Shown one piece after another: positions 16,351-24,806 of a stretch of DNA of 64,000 nt. The translations under genes and the position numbers were made by a program. Source of the stretch: an uncultured Porphyromonadaceae bacterium (lineage in GTDB: Bacteria; Bacteroidota; Bacteroidia; Bacteroidales; Muribaculaceae); assembly GCA_902493335.1 (NCBI GenBank), contig CABUPJ010000010.1, positions 1 to 64,000 of the forward strand, read 5' to 3'. The notes below the pieces were generated by a model. It did no database searches and was not told the DNA's origin. It worked only from the letters and a program-made list of their open reading frames with translations. The number at the start of each line of letters is the position of its first letter. Within the stretch, counting starts at the first letter, position 1.

Positions 16351-17652
16351 TCAGTGGCTGTTATAGAAGTCGAGAATGCGGGTGCGGAGCATGTATTCGT
16401 ATTTGGCGCGGACACGGTCGCTGACGGCACGGAGGTAGTTGTTCTTGGCTGTCTCGTAGTCGGTCGGAGTGGCGCGACCGAGATTATATTTCTCGCGGGT
16501 GGCAGCAAAGGTTTTTTCGGTGGCGTCTTCGGCGACTGTACTTGACTCGAGCCGCTTGGCTGCGCCGAGGGCCGAATAATAGGCCTGCTGGACAGCCTTG
16601 TAAAGATTGTCGCAGGCTGTCTCATACTGCAGCTCGGCCGAAAGACGGCTGACCCGGGCGCGACGGACATTGTTACGCGTCGAGAAGGCGTCGAAGACAG
16701 GTATCGACAGGTTGAAGCCGAAGTAGGTGCTGAAGTTATTCTTCATCTGGTGACCGAACTTGTCGTTATTGAAGCCGCTGACCGTATAATATGAGCTGCC
16801 GATGCCGGCGGTAAACGACAGCCTGGGCATATAGCCCGATTTGGCGACACGGATGTTTTTGTCAGCGGCGGCGATGCGCAGACGTCCGGCATTTACCGAG
16901 CTGTTGTTGAGTTTGGCGTTGGCAAAGACTTCGTCGGCCGAGCGCATCAGCACGTTGTCGTCGTCAAGCGAGGCGACCTCGAAGCCTTCGATGTCGTCGA
17001 GGCGCAGCAGCTGCGCGAGGTCGACGAGGGCAAGAGTGTAGTCATTCTTGGCTGTTGTGGCCGACAGCTCGTCCTGAGCGAGCTGCGAACGGGCGTTGAG
17101 CATATCGATTTCAGGCACTTTGCCGGCCTCGAGCAGAGCCTGCTGACGTTTAAGCTCATAGTCTGACAGCTCTATCTGCTCGAGAGCGACCTTGTAGACC
17201 TCGTTGCAGTAGAGCACCTGGAGATACTGGGCGATGACGTTGAGCGTGACGTCTTCCTTCGCAGCCTCGAATTCCTCGACGACAGCAAGAAGCGAAGCCT
17301 TGGCGTAGTCGAGCCGGCGTACGTTGCCGAGCCCCTGGAAGAGAGGCACACTCAGATTGGCACCCCACTGGAAATTACTCGTGTTGCGGTCGGCATAGGT
17401 GTTTTCAGAGGTGAGGCCGCGGCCAAGATTGAATGACTGCGACGCCGACAGCCCCACTTCGGGCAGAAAGGCGTCTTTTGCGGCCGTGACATCGAGTTCG
17501 GCATTCCGGACCTCGAGAGCGCGGCTGCGCACGGTAAGGTTATTTGTCAGAGCATAGTCGATACACTTTTCGAGAGTCCAGGTCCCGGCATTGGCGGCGA
17601 CGCCGCAGACAAGGGCAAGCGCGGCGAGAACGGTTTTACGCAACTGTTTCAT
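16351..17652 (-). CDS. TolC-family outer-membrane efflux channel
   Basis: A 433-residue outer-membrane channel component. A signal peptide (about residues 1-22) is followed by the TolC/OEP duplicated pattern. The first half starts TWTLEKCIDYALTNNLTVRS and the second half has NNVRRARVSRLSAELQYETACDNL and the helical KTFAATREKYNLGRATPTDYETAKNNYLRA. It is the last gene of a five-gene leftward operon with an HlyD adaptor, two MacB-type permeases and an ATPase. It therefore completes a tripartite exporter across both membranes. Substrate unknown: a drug, lipid, peptide or siderophore are all possible for this class. Confidence 0.95.
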   Translation of the reverse strand: MKQLRKTVLAALALVCGVAANAGTWTLEKCIDYALTNNLTVRSRALEVRNAELDVTAAKDAFLPEVGLSASQSFNLGRGLTSENTYADRNTSNFQWGANLSVPLFQGLGNVRRLDYAKASLLAVVEEFEAAKEDVTLNVIAQYLQVLYCNEVYKVALEQIELSDYELKRQQALLEAGKVPEIDMLNARSQLAQDELSATTAKNDYTLALVDLAQLLRLDDIEGFEVASLDDDNVLMRSADEVFANAKLNNSSVNAGRLRIAAADKNIRVAKSGYMPRLSFTAGIGSSYYTVSGFNNDKFGHQMKNNFSTYFGFNLSIPVFDAFSTRNNVRRARVSRLSAELQYETACDNLYKAVQQAYYSALGAAKRLESSTVAEDATEKTFAATREKYNLGRATPTDYETAKNNYLRAVSDRVRAKYEYMLRTRILDFYNSH

Positions 17653-17671
17653 ATCTTCTTATGTCTGAGGG

Positions 17672-18766
17672 TTATTTTTTCTCGGCGCCGCGAAGCACGA
17701 CAGTGGTGTCGACACCGTTTTTAACCTCTATGTCGAGACCGTTGCCTATGCCGGTCTCGATCTTGCGACGGTCAAACTTCTGTCCGTCGACCGAATCGGT
17801 GAGGATGTAGACATAGCTGTCGCTTCCCTCAAACTCGATGACACTCTCGGGCACGGCAACGACGTCTTTGGCACGGTTGAGAATGACCGAACCGTTGGCG
17901 CTGTAGCCCGAGCGCATGGTGATGCTGTCGGGCAGCACAAGGGCGGCCTTGAGCTCGAATGTGCTGGCGCCGTTGTCTTCGCTGGCCTTCGGCGAGATAT
18001 ATTCAATCGTAGCCTCGGTGCTGACACCGTCAATCGCACCGACAGTGACGGTCAGCGGCATGCCGATGGCGAGCATGCCGACCTCGGTCTCGTCGACTTT
18101 GCCGACAAAGAGCAGGTCGCGCATGTCTGCGACAGTAGCGATTGTCGTGCCGTCGTTGAAGGTATTGGCCTGGATTACAGACGAGCCCTCTTTGACAGGA
18201 ACGGCAAGCACGATGCCGTCGATTGTCGAACGCACAAGGGTGTTGCTCTGCTGGGCGTTGGTGACCGAGACACCGTCGCGGACGATAGAGAGGGCGTCGA
18301 GGGCCGAGTTGAGTTCGATGCGGGCGTTCTCGACGGCATTGCTGCCTTCTTCATATTCCTCGCGGCTGATGAATTTCTTTTCATACAGCTCTGACGTGCG
18401 TTTATATTTGCTCTCCTGAAGCTCGAGATTGCGACGGGCGACCTCGACACGGTTTTCGGCGGCCGAAAGCTGGCTTTCCTCGGGGATGACCTTGATTCGG
18501 GCGATGACGTCGCCGACTTTGACACGGTCGCCCGGCTCGACATTGATTTCGGCGATGATGCCCGAAATCTGGGGTTTGATGTCGATTTCGTCACGCGGCT
18601 CGATTTTACCGGTGAGAAGTGTCGTACGTTCGATAGTGCCGATGTGGGGACGGACGGTCTCATAAACAGTCGGCTTGTCCTGTGAGTTTTTGTAGAGGTA
18701 GACAAATGTTCCGACGAAAATCAGCGCTACGATGGTCCAGAGCGCTATGCGAAAAAACTTTTTCAT
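17672..18766 (-). CDS. HlyD/MacA-family periplasmic adaptor
   Basis: A 364-residue membrane-fusion protein with one N-terminal membrane anchor (about residues 7-24). The lipoyl/barrel-sandwich half begins with RTTLLTGKIEPRDEIDIKPQISGIIAEI. A coiled-coil hairpin spans about 100-165, and the second lipoyl half has STIDGIVLAVPVKEGSSV. A beta-barrel domain ends the protein. It would link the ABC permeases to TolC. It sits 19 bp ahead of tolC and 32 bp after the downstream-most permease in the same operon. Confidence 0.95.
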   Translation of the reverse strand: MKKFFRIALWTIVALIFVGTFVYLYKNSQDKPTVYETVRPHIGTIERTTLLTGKIEPRDEIDIKPQISGIIAEINVEPGDRVKVGDVIARIKVIPEESQLSAAENRVEVARRNLELQESKYKRTSELYEKKFISREEYEEGSNAVENARIELNSALDALSIVRDGVSVTNAQQSNTLVRSTIDGIVLAVPVKEGSSVIQANTFNDGTTIATVADMRDLLFVGKVDETEVGMLAIGMPLTVTVGAIDGVSTEATIEYISPKASEDNGASTFELKAALVLPDSITMRSGYSANGSVILNRAKDVVAVPESVIEFEGSDSYVYILTDSVDGQKFDRRKIETGIGNGLDIEVKNGVDTTVVLRGAEKK

Positions 18767-18798
18767 TTTATATAGATTGTTTATTATTTACCTGTTGT

Positions 18799-20043
18799 TT
18801 ATTTATCATTGATTGCTTCGATAGGTTTGATGCGCATGGCCTTGACTGCCGGGATGATGCCGGCGGCGGTGCCGAGCACGGCAAAGACGGCTGTGATGGC
18901 GACCGCCATGCCGAAACTGAGCTGAAATCCGGCGGGATTGCCCTGTAGCGTCATCAGATAGTTGACCCCGCCGAGCACTCCGGTAGCAAAGCATATGCCC
19001 GCGACGCCGGCGATGAAGGTGAGCACGACACCCTCGGAGAGAATCTGGACGATGATGTCACGCGGTTTGGCGCCGAGAGCGCGACGTATGCCGATCTCGG
19101 TCGTGCGCTCCTTGACGATGACCCACATGATGTTGCCCACGCCGATAATGCCGGCAAGCAGGGTGCCAAAGCCGACGAAACCGGCGAGAATGCTGAGCCC
19201 GAGGAAGAGATTGTTAATCATCTCGAACATCTCGGATATGTTCATGAACTCGATTGCCTTGGCATCGTCGGGATGAATCGGATGGTTCTGGCGTATGGCA
19301 CGTTTGATCGGCTCCTCGAGGTCCTTGAAGTCATAGCCGTCTTCGGCGATCAGCATCATCAGGCCGATGGCGTCGCCGTAGTTGAAAGCCTTGCGCATGG
19401 TCGAAAGCGGTATGATGACCGACTCGCTGAGATTGCCGTTGACGGTTATCTCCGAGCGGGCCTCACAGACGCCGACCACTTTATAATATATGCCGCCGAC
19501 CGAGATATTCTTGCCGAGGGGCGACTCTGCGCCGAAAAGGGTCGAGGCGACGCGTTTGCCGAGAACACAGACCTTGCGGGCTGCGCTCTCGTCTGATTCG
19601 TTGATAAAGCGGCCTTCGACGATTATCGGGTGCATGAATTCGGTGTAAGCCGGCATGACACCCATAAGACCGCTCGACGAGCGCTGGCGGCCGTAGGTGA
19701 TGGTCATGCCCCAGTGTGACATCGAGCCGGTGGCGTCTTTGACGCCGGGAATCTTGCCTACACGCTCGAGGTCTTCGGTATCGAGGCTCCAGTACATGCC
19801 TTTCTTGAAGCCTTTGTAAGGCATGGAGGTCTGATTGCCCCAGACAAAGGCCGTATTTGTGGCAAAACCATCGAACTGTTTTGACATCAGCGCCTTGAGA
19901 CCGTCAGCGCCACCGAGGAGCATGGCGAGCATGGCCGTACCCCAGAAGATGCCGAAGGCTGTCAGGAATGTTCTTGTCTTGTTGCGGGAAAGAGTGGCGA
20001 ATATCTCCTTCCAGTTTTCTATGTCAAATATAGGATTGATCAT
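18799..20043 (-). CDS. MacB/FtsX-type ABC transporter permease
   Basis: A 414-residue permease of the type VII ABC class. It has one N-terminal membrane helix (NKTRTFLTAFGIFWGTAMLAML), a large periplasmic MacB core domain, and three C-terminal helices with the family block VKERTTEIGIRRALGAKPRDIIVQILSEG at about 310-338. It lacks a fused ATPase, unlike E. coli MacB. It is paired with a second permease encoded just upstream (24 bp gap), so the transporter is probably a heterodimer. Confidence 0.95.
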   Translation of the reverse strand: MINPIFDIENWKEIFATLSRNKTRTFLTAFGIFWGTAMLAMLLGGADGLKALMSKQFDGFATNTAFVWGNQTSMPYKGFKKGMYWSLDTEDLERVGKIPGVKDATGSMSHWGMTITYGRQRSSSGLMGVMPAYTEFMHPIIVEGRFINESDESAARKVCVLGKRVASTLFGAESPLGKNISVGGIYYKVVGVCEARSEITVNGNLSESVIIPLSTMRKAFNYGDAIGLMMLIAEDGYDFKDLEEPIKRAIRQNHPIHPDDAKAIEFMNISEMFEMINNLFLGLSILAGFVGFGTLLAGIIGVGNIMWVIVKERTTEIGIRRALGAKPRDIIVQILSEGVVLTFIAGVAGICFATGVLGGVNYLMTLQGNPAGFQLSFGMAVAITAVFAVLGTAAGIIPAVKAMRIKPIEAINDK

Positions 20044-20067
20044 GACTGTTGAATTCAGAAGGGTTGA

Positions 20068-21288
20068 TTATTCGTCACGTAAAGCTTCGACCGGTTTGAT
20101 CTTCAAGGCTCTGAGAGCCGGGAAGAGGCCGGCGAGAGCGCCGGAGACTATCAGCACGACAGTGACATAGAGCGCGAGACGTATGTCGACCGTCGGGTCT
20201 TTGATGAAATCACTGCCGCTGAAAGCCATGGCTATGCCTTCGTTGGCAAGGATGCCGAGGAAGATGCCTATATAGCCGAACAGGGCGGTGATGAAAACAC
20301 TCTCAAGGATAATCTGCACGAGGATATTCCGCGGCTTGGCGCCGATGGCACGTCGGATGCCGATCTCATGGGTGCGCTCGCGTACAGAGACAAACATGAT
20401 GTTGCTGACGCCGATGATGCCCGACAGCATGGTGAAGAGGCCGATAATCCATATCGCCATGTTGAGAATCCTGAAGGCGCCACCCATGGTGAGATGGTTG
20501 ACAAACTGGTTCCATATCCATATGGCGCTCTCGTCGTCGGGGTTAAACTGATGGATGCGTCCCATCGTCACGCGCACGTCTTTCTCAAACTCAAGGCCTT
20601 CCTCCTCGGTTGTGAGGTTAGAGACGTTGAGTCTTATCTGATTGATGTAGCCGCCGTCGCCTTTGATGGCGTTGACGGTCGAGAAAGGCGCGTAGTTGGT
20701 CGTATTGCCTTCGTTTGAATAGACGCCGACAACGGTAAAAGCGAGCTGCATCGATTTGACGGGACGGCCTATGGCTTTCTCGGCGTCGCCGAAAAGTATT
20801 TTGGCATTTGACTCTGAGATGACAAGCACGCGTCGCGCTTCGTCGATGTCACGGCGGTTGATAAAGCGACCGTGAGCGATTTTCATGCGTCCGGTCTTTT
20901 CCATTTCAGGGAAGACGCCATAGAGGCCGCCGGTGATATAGTCGGTCGGGGTCGAAATCACCGCCGTGTCTATCGACACTGTCGCCGTGGCGCCCTTCAT
21001 GCGGTCGCCGAGCTCAGACTCGAGGACATCGATGTCAGAAGCCTTGAGACGAATCCAGCGGTTCTCCTTGTAGCCCTGATAAGGCATCGAGGTGTTGCCG
21101 CCCCAGATGTTGACGTTGTCGGATGTCCCTTCGGCTGCGTCGCTCTCGAAAGAGGTGAGGACGCCCTTCGACATGCCGACAAGGACGACGAGCATCAGAA
21201 TGCCCCAGGCCACGGCAAAGCCGGTGAGACCCGTACGCAGCTTGTTGTTGCGCAGGGTCTGCAATATTTCTCTTATAAGGTCTGTCAT
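20068..21288 (-). CDS. MacB/FtsX-type ABC transporter permease
   Basis: A 406-residue paralogue of the next permease with the same layout: N-terminal helix (NKLRTGLTGFAVAWGILMLVV), periplasmic MacB core, and a C-terminal FtsX block VRERTHEIGIRRAIGAKPRNILVQ at about 305-328. Its ATG overlaps the ATPase stop by 4 bp (ATGA), so the ATPase and this permease are translationally coupled. The two permeases share motifs but diverge in the periplasmic part, which is consistent with asymmetric partners. Confidence 0.95.
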   Translation of the reverse strand: MTDLIREILQTLRNNKLRTGLTGFAVAWGILMLVVLVGMSKGVLTSFESDAAEGTSDNVNIWGGNTSMPYQGYKENRWIRLKASDIDVLESELGDRMKGATATVSIDTAVISTPTDYITGGLYGVFPEMEKTGRMKIAHGRFINRRDIDEARRVLVISESNAKILFGDAEKAIGRPVKSMQLAFTVVGVYSNEGNTTNYAPFSTVNAIKGDGGYINQIRLNVSNLTTEEEGLEFEKDVRVTMGRIHQFNPDDESAIWIWNQFVNHLTMGGAFRILNMAIWIIGLFTMLSGIIGVSNIMFVSVRERTHEIGIRRAIGAKPRNILVQIILESVFITALFGYIGIFLGILANEGIAMAFSGSDFIKDPTVDIRLALYVTVVLIVSGALAGLFPALRALKIKPVEALRDE

Positions 21289-21956
21289 GGCCGGTGGGTG
21301 ATTTGGCCGTCGACGAGACGGATGATGCGGTTTGTCTGCTCGCCTACACCGGGGTCGTGAGTGACGATGACGATTGTCATGCCTTCGTCGTTGAGCTGGC
21401 GGAAAATCTGCATGACGTCGTGCGAGGTCTTGCTGTCGAGAGCGCCGGTAGGCTCGTCGGCGAGGATTATCGACGGATTGGTGATTAGCGATCGGGCGAT
21501 GGCGACACGCTGTTTCTGACCGCCAGAGAGCTCGCCGGGCAGATGATGGGCGCGGTCGGCCAGGCCGAGGCGCTCGAGCTGCTCCATGGCCAGACGGTTG
21601 CGTTTCTTGCGCGAGACTCCCTGATAGAACAGAGGCAGGGCGACATTCTCTATCGCATTCTTGTAGTTGATGAGGTTGAACGACTGGAAAACGAAGCCGA
21701 TCATGCGGTTTCGCAATTCGGCCGCACGGTTTTCACTTAGATTTTTAATCAGCACACCGTCGAGATGATACTCGCCGGTATCATAGGTGTCGAGGATGCC
21801 CAGAATGTTGAGCAGTGTCGACTTGCCGGAGCCTGAAGACCCCATGATCGACACAAGCTCGCCACGCTCAATCTCAAGGTTGATATCCTTGAGCACGTGC
21901 AAAGGCACAGCTCCCTGATAGGTCTTGTTAATGTCCTTTAATTCAATAATCGGCAT
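21285..21956 (-). CDS. ABC transporter ATPase, MacB/LolD type
   Basis: A 223-residue cytosolic ATPase. Walker A is GSSGSGKST (about 39-47), the signature is LSGGQKQRVAIARSL (about 143-157), and Walker B with switch is IILADEPTGALDSKTSHDV. The length is the single-domain type that pairs with separate MacB/FtsX permeases. It is the first gene of the five-gene exporter operon and has a consensus promoter 67-97 bp upstream. Confidence 0.96.
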   Translation of the reverse strand: MPIIELKDINKTYQGAVPLHVLKDINLEIERGELVSIMGSSGSGKSTLLNILGILDTYDTGEYHLDGVLIKNLSENRAAELRNRMIGFVFQSFNLINYKNAIENVALPLFYQGVSRKKRNRLAMEQLERLGLADRAHHLPGELSGGQKQRVAIARSLITNPSIILADEPTGALDSKTSHDVMQIFRQLNDEGMTIVIVTHDPGVGEQTNRIIRLVDGQITHRP

Positions 21957-22022
21957 AGCTGTGATGAATGTTTGATGTTTTTAAAATAGATTGTAGTGAC
22001 TGCGGTATGTTTTATGCCGTCG

Positions 22023-22053
22023 CAAAATTATAAATATTTCTTAAATCTGCAAA
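22023..22053 (-). promoter_or_regulatory. Promoter of the ABC/HlyD/TolC efflux operon
   Basis: On the minus strand TTTG (22053-22050), exactly 19 nt, then TAATTTTG (22030-22023): a perfect Bacteroidetes promoter. The start would be near 22018, giving a leader of about 60 nt before the ATPase ATG at 21956. Confidence 0.8.
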
Positions 22054-22076
22054 GAGAAATTTAACCTGAGCACGAC

Positions 22077-22144
22077 AAAAAAAAAATCGGGCTTCTCACG
22101 AAGCCCGAAAATTCTTTAACCTTAAATCTAATACCATGAAAAAC
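22077..22144 (-). ncRNA. Candidate small RNA with intrinsic terminator
   Basis: On the minus strand a perfect -7 element TATATTTG (22158-22151) is followed about 7 nt later by the inferred start. About 40 nt of AU-rich sequence without an obvious gene comes next, including CATGGTATTAGATTTAAGG. Then comes the hairpin TCGGGCTTC-GTGA-GAAGCCCGA (22108-22087) and a run of ten T (22086-22077). The efflux operon has its own promoter starting 24 bp further on, so this reads as an independent transcript of about 68 nt rather than a leader. No -33 box is seen. I have an impression that the CATGGTATTAG block recurs in Bacteroidales intergenic DNA, but I cannot verify it. The rest of the 355-bp gap (22159-22311) shows no gene. 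Confidence 0.55.
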
Positions 22145-22311
22145 ACAATGCAAATATAGTAATTATGACATGATAACACGGAGGAGAGCAAAAAGTTTTT
22201 ACAAAACGGTGAATTAACATTTAGTAACACATTCTTTGTCTTATATTTTTCGTAATTTCGCAAAAGCTAAAATAATAAAACGACAAGGCCGGAAGGCATT
22301 ACACTGATACA

Positions 22312-23025
22312 ATGAGAGTAAAAATATTAGTTATCGACGACGAAGAATCAATCTGCGAAATTCTCAAATTCAATCTTGAGAAAGAAGGCTACGAGGTCGA
22401 CTGTGCCTACAGCGCCGAAGAAGCCCTCGATATGAATCTTGGCGAATACTCGCTTTTCCTCGTCGACATCATGATGGACACACTCAGCGGTTTCGATTTT
22501 GCAAAACGTGTGCGCAACGTGACCGAAACCGAGCATACCCCTATCATATTCTGTTCGGCGCTGACCGACGAAGACGAAAAAGTCATGGGCCTGAATATAG
22601 GCGCCGACGATTATGTCACCAAGCCGTTTGTCATCGGCGAGATACTTGCGCGTGTGCGCGCAGTGCTACGCCGTTCGGCAATCACACGCACGATAGCCGA
22701 AACCGATGCAGCCGACAGCATCTACAAGCCCGACATCAGCTATAAGGCTCTGAAAATAGACCAGAACGAGAAACTGTGCTATCTCGACGGTCAGGAAGTG
22801 CAGCTCACACGCACAGAGTTTGACATTCTGATGTTTTTCCTCACGCACCGCAACCGCATCTACTCGCGCGAAGAGATAATCGAACAGGTCTGGGGCGCCG
22901 ATGTTGTGGTAACAAACCGCACTATAGACACCAACATAACCCGCCTACGCAAAAAACTCGCCGACTACGGCAACAATATCGTGACACGTCAGGGGTTCGG
23001 TTATGGTTTTAAAGAAACACATTAG
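22312..23025 (+). CDS. OmpR/PhoB-family response regulator
   Basis: A 237-residue transcription factor. The receiver domain has the acidic pair DDEES near residue 10, the phosphoacceptor Asp52 in SLFLVDIMMD, and Lys of YVTKPFVIGEIL at about 105. The winged-helix C-terminus (about 140-235) shows LTRTEFDILMFFLTHRNRIYS, then VWGADVVVTNRTIDTNITRLRKKL, and ends in RQGFGYGF. The kinase gene starts 23 bp before its stop. A weak promoter-like TTTG/TAATTTCG pair is present at 22235-22260. The signal and regulon are unknown; PhoB/PhoR is one possibility by overall layout, but nothing phosphate-related is near. Confidence 0.95.
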   Translation: MRVKILVIDDEESICEILKFNLEKEGYEVDCAYSAEEALDMNLGEYSLFLVDIMMDTLSGFDFAKRVRNVTETEHTPIIFCSALTDEDEKVMGLNIGADDYVTKPFVIGEILARVRAVLRRSAITRTIAETDAADSIYKPDISYKALKIDQNEKLCYLDGQEVQLTRTEFDILMFFLTHRNRIYSREEIIEQVWGADVVVTNRTIDTNITRLRKKLADYGNNIVTRQGFGYGFKETH

Positions 23026-24472
23026 TTATCAATGGCGTCTGTTCATACCGCTGATCACGACCATCTGGGCGCTGATTATCGGTATGGCGCTCTGGCAGGC
23101 AAACAAAGAACGCAACTACCAGGCCGATAAACTGCGCGCCCAGCTGTCGCTGATCAACGATCGAATCATCGACGCCTACCAGACAGAAACCAACCCTCAG
23201 GCATACTTCAAATTTGTCAGCATGAGCTTTCAAAAGATGCCCGAGTATGAGTCGATACGCATCTCAGTCTACAAAGACAAATCACTCATCTATAATATAG
23301 GCGAGATTGTCAGCCTAAGCGACGATGAAATCAGCCATGACGCGGGTCTGACAAACACACCCGGCGAAGATGATCTGGCAATAGGTCAGGAAAGCGACCA
23401 CAATGTCGACTATTTCTTCTATAAAGCCACGTCGAGCGACGACGGACGCCTCGAAGTACTCACCGTCGTCCCCGTCAACGACCTGATACGCAAGGCAAGT
23501 ATTCCCGACCCGAAAATTTGGGTCGTGGTCGTTATCATCGCCGTGATACTGACGGTGCTGTCATACTACACAACCCGATATCTCGGCACAAACGTCAGAA
23601 TACTCCGTGACTTCGCCACAAATGCGGCCAACGACCGCAACTATAAGCCCGACATATCAAAAATACCCCATGACGAGCTTGGCGAAATCACACGACAGAT
23701 AGCGCGACTGCACAATAATCTGACCCAGGCGCTCGAAAACACCAAGCGCGAGCATGACGTGGCCCTGCATGCCATGAACGAAAAAGCGAGATTAAAACGT
23801 CAGCTCACCAACAATATCAACCACGAGCTTAAAACCCCGGTCGGCGTCATCAAGGGCTATCTCGACACAATCGTCGACAACCCCGATATGGAACCTGAAG
23901 CCCGCGACCGTTTTATCACCAAAGCTCAGGAACACGTAAACCGGCTCGTCAATCTCATGAACGACGTCTCGTCGCTGACACGCCTCGACGAAGCGTCTTC
24001 AATCATCAACACGGAAGAAATAGATTTCCACGATGTCGTCTACTCTGTCGTCAGCGACTGCACCGAATCGGGCATCATCGGCGATCTCTCGTTTGTCTAT
24101 GACATACCGCTCAACTGCCGCGTCAACGGCAACTTCAACCTGCTCACCGGCATGCTCAACAATCTCGTGAAAAATGCCCGGCTCCACTCAAAGGGTACGG
24201 AATGCGGCATAAAGATAATCGGCGAGGATGCAAAATTCTATACATTTGCCTTCTACGACAACGGCATAGGCGTCGGTGAAGAGCACCTACCCCACCTCTT
24301 CGACCGCTTCTACCGCGTCGATTCGGGCCGCACGCGCAAGGCCGGGGGCACAGGTCTCGGACTGCCTATCGTACAGAACACCGTTCTCGCCCACGGCGGC
24401 ACAATCGAAATATCAAACCGTCCCGAAGGCGGTCTGCAGTTTACTTTCACACTGCCTAAAGCCGGCAACTGA
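23003..24472 (+). CDS. Sensor histidine kinase (HisKA/HATPase, two membrane segments)
   Basis: A 489-residue kinase with membrane segments at about residues 12-31 and 172-192 flanking a ~140-residue periplasmic sensor region. A HAMP-like linker follows. The phosphoacceptor is His274 in NNINHELKTPVGVIKGY. ATPase boxes are LNNLVKNARLHS (N), FAFYDNGIGVGEEHLPHLFDRFYR (G1/F) and GGTGLGLPIVQNTVLAHGG (G2). It overlaps the response-regulator gene by 23 bp, so they are a cognate pair. The sensor region has no recognisable PAS or Cache motif that I can name. Confidence 0.95.
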   Translation: MVLKKHISYQWRLFIPLITTIWALIIGMALWQANKERNYQADKLRAQLSLINDRIIDAYQTETNPQAYFKFVSMSFQKMPEYESIRISVYKDKSLIYNIGEIVSLSDDEISHDAGLTNTPGEDDLAIGQESDHNVDYFFYKATSSDDGRLEVLTVVPVNDLIRKASIPDPKIWVVVVIIAVILTVLSYYTTRYLGTNVRILRDFATNAANDRNYKPDISKIPHDELGEITRQIARLHNNLTQALENTKREHDVALHAMNEKARLKRQLTNNINHELKTPVGVIKGYLDTIVDNPDMEPEARDRFITKAQEHVNRLVNLMNDVSSLTRLDEASSIINTEEIDFHDVVYSVVSDCTESGIIGDLSFVYDIPLNCRVNGNFNLLTGMLNNLVKNARLHSKGTECGIKIIGEDAKFYTFAFYDNGIGVGEEHLPHLFDRFYRVDSGRTRKAGGTGLGLPIVQNTVLAHGGTIEISNRPEGGLQFTFTLPKAGN

Positions 24473-24557
24473 GACAAATAATGCTTTCATTTTACCACGC
24501 GCCGACATTGTATCGCAAAATTAACCCGAATGTAACACAATCGAAACATCATCAGAT

Positions 24558-24565
24558 TAATTTTG
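24558..24565 (+). promoter_or_regulatory. -7 element ahead of a gene-free segment
   Basis: TAATTTTG at 24558-24565 is a perfect TAnnTTTG match about 86 bp after the kinase stop. No coding region follows before the terminator at 24667-24703. It is proposed to start the candidate RNA at 24571-24704. No clear -33 box. Confidence 0.45.
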
Positions 24566-24570
24566 GCACG

Positions 24571-24704
24571 TCATAACAACAAAGATATACTGAAATCTTT
24601 CCCACGAAAAAACTAAATCCGCAATAATAGCAATCAAAAGCATAAAGTTACACAAGCAACATTCACAAAACAGACAGACGTCGCGACGACGTCTGTCTGT
24701 TTTT
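24571..24704 (+). ncRNA. Candidate small RNA or 3'-UTR RNA
   Basis: The stretch between a perfect -7 element (24558-24565) and a strong intrinsic terminator (24667-24703) is about 134 nt. It contains no ATG on the plus strand, and ends in the hairpin with a T tract. It could be an independent sRNA or the processed 3' end of the kinase mRNA, whose stop is about 100 bp upstream. Function unknown; the call rests on promoter-like and terminator-like sequence only. Confidence 0.4.
24667..24703. terminator. Strong perfect-stem terminator
   Basis: A 17-bp perfect stem: 24667-24683 (AAAACAGACAGACGTCG) pairs with 24687-24703, loop CGA, and the run of T continues to 24704. The symmetric A/T flanks allow it to work on both strands. 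Confidence 0.85.
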
Positions 24705-24772
24705 CCGCATGCCCGCAGCCGCTCCCGAACATATTCAGCATTATTTAGTTTTTATTATTGTGAATAAATGGT

Positions 24773-24780
24773 TAATTTTG
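24773..24780 (+). promoter_or_regulatory. -7 element of ilvE
   Basis: TAATTTTG at 24773-24780 is a perfect TAnnTTTG and lies 26 bp before the ilvE ATG. The -33 region is T-rich (about 24749-24755) without a clean TTG. Confidence 0.55.
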
Positions 24781-24806
24781 CAAGACTATAAACCAAACGT
24801 AAAAAA

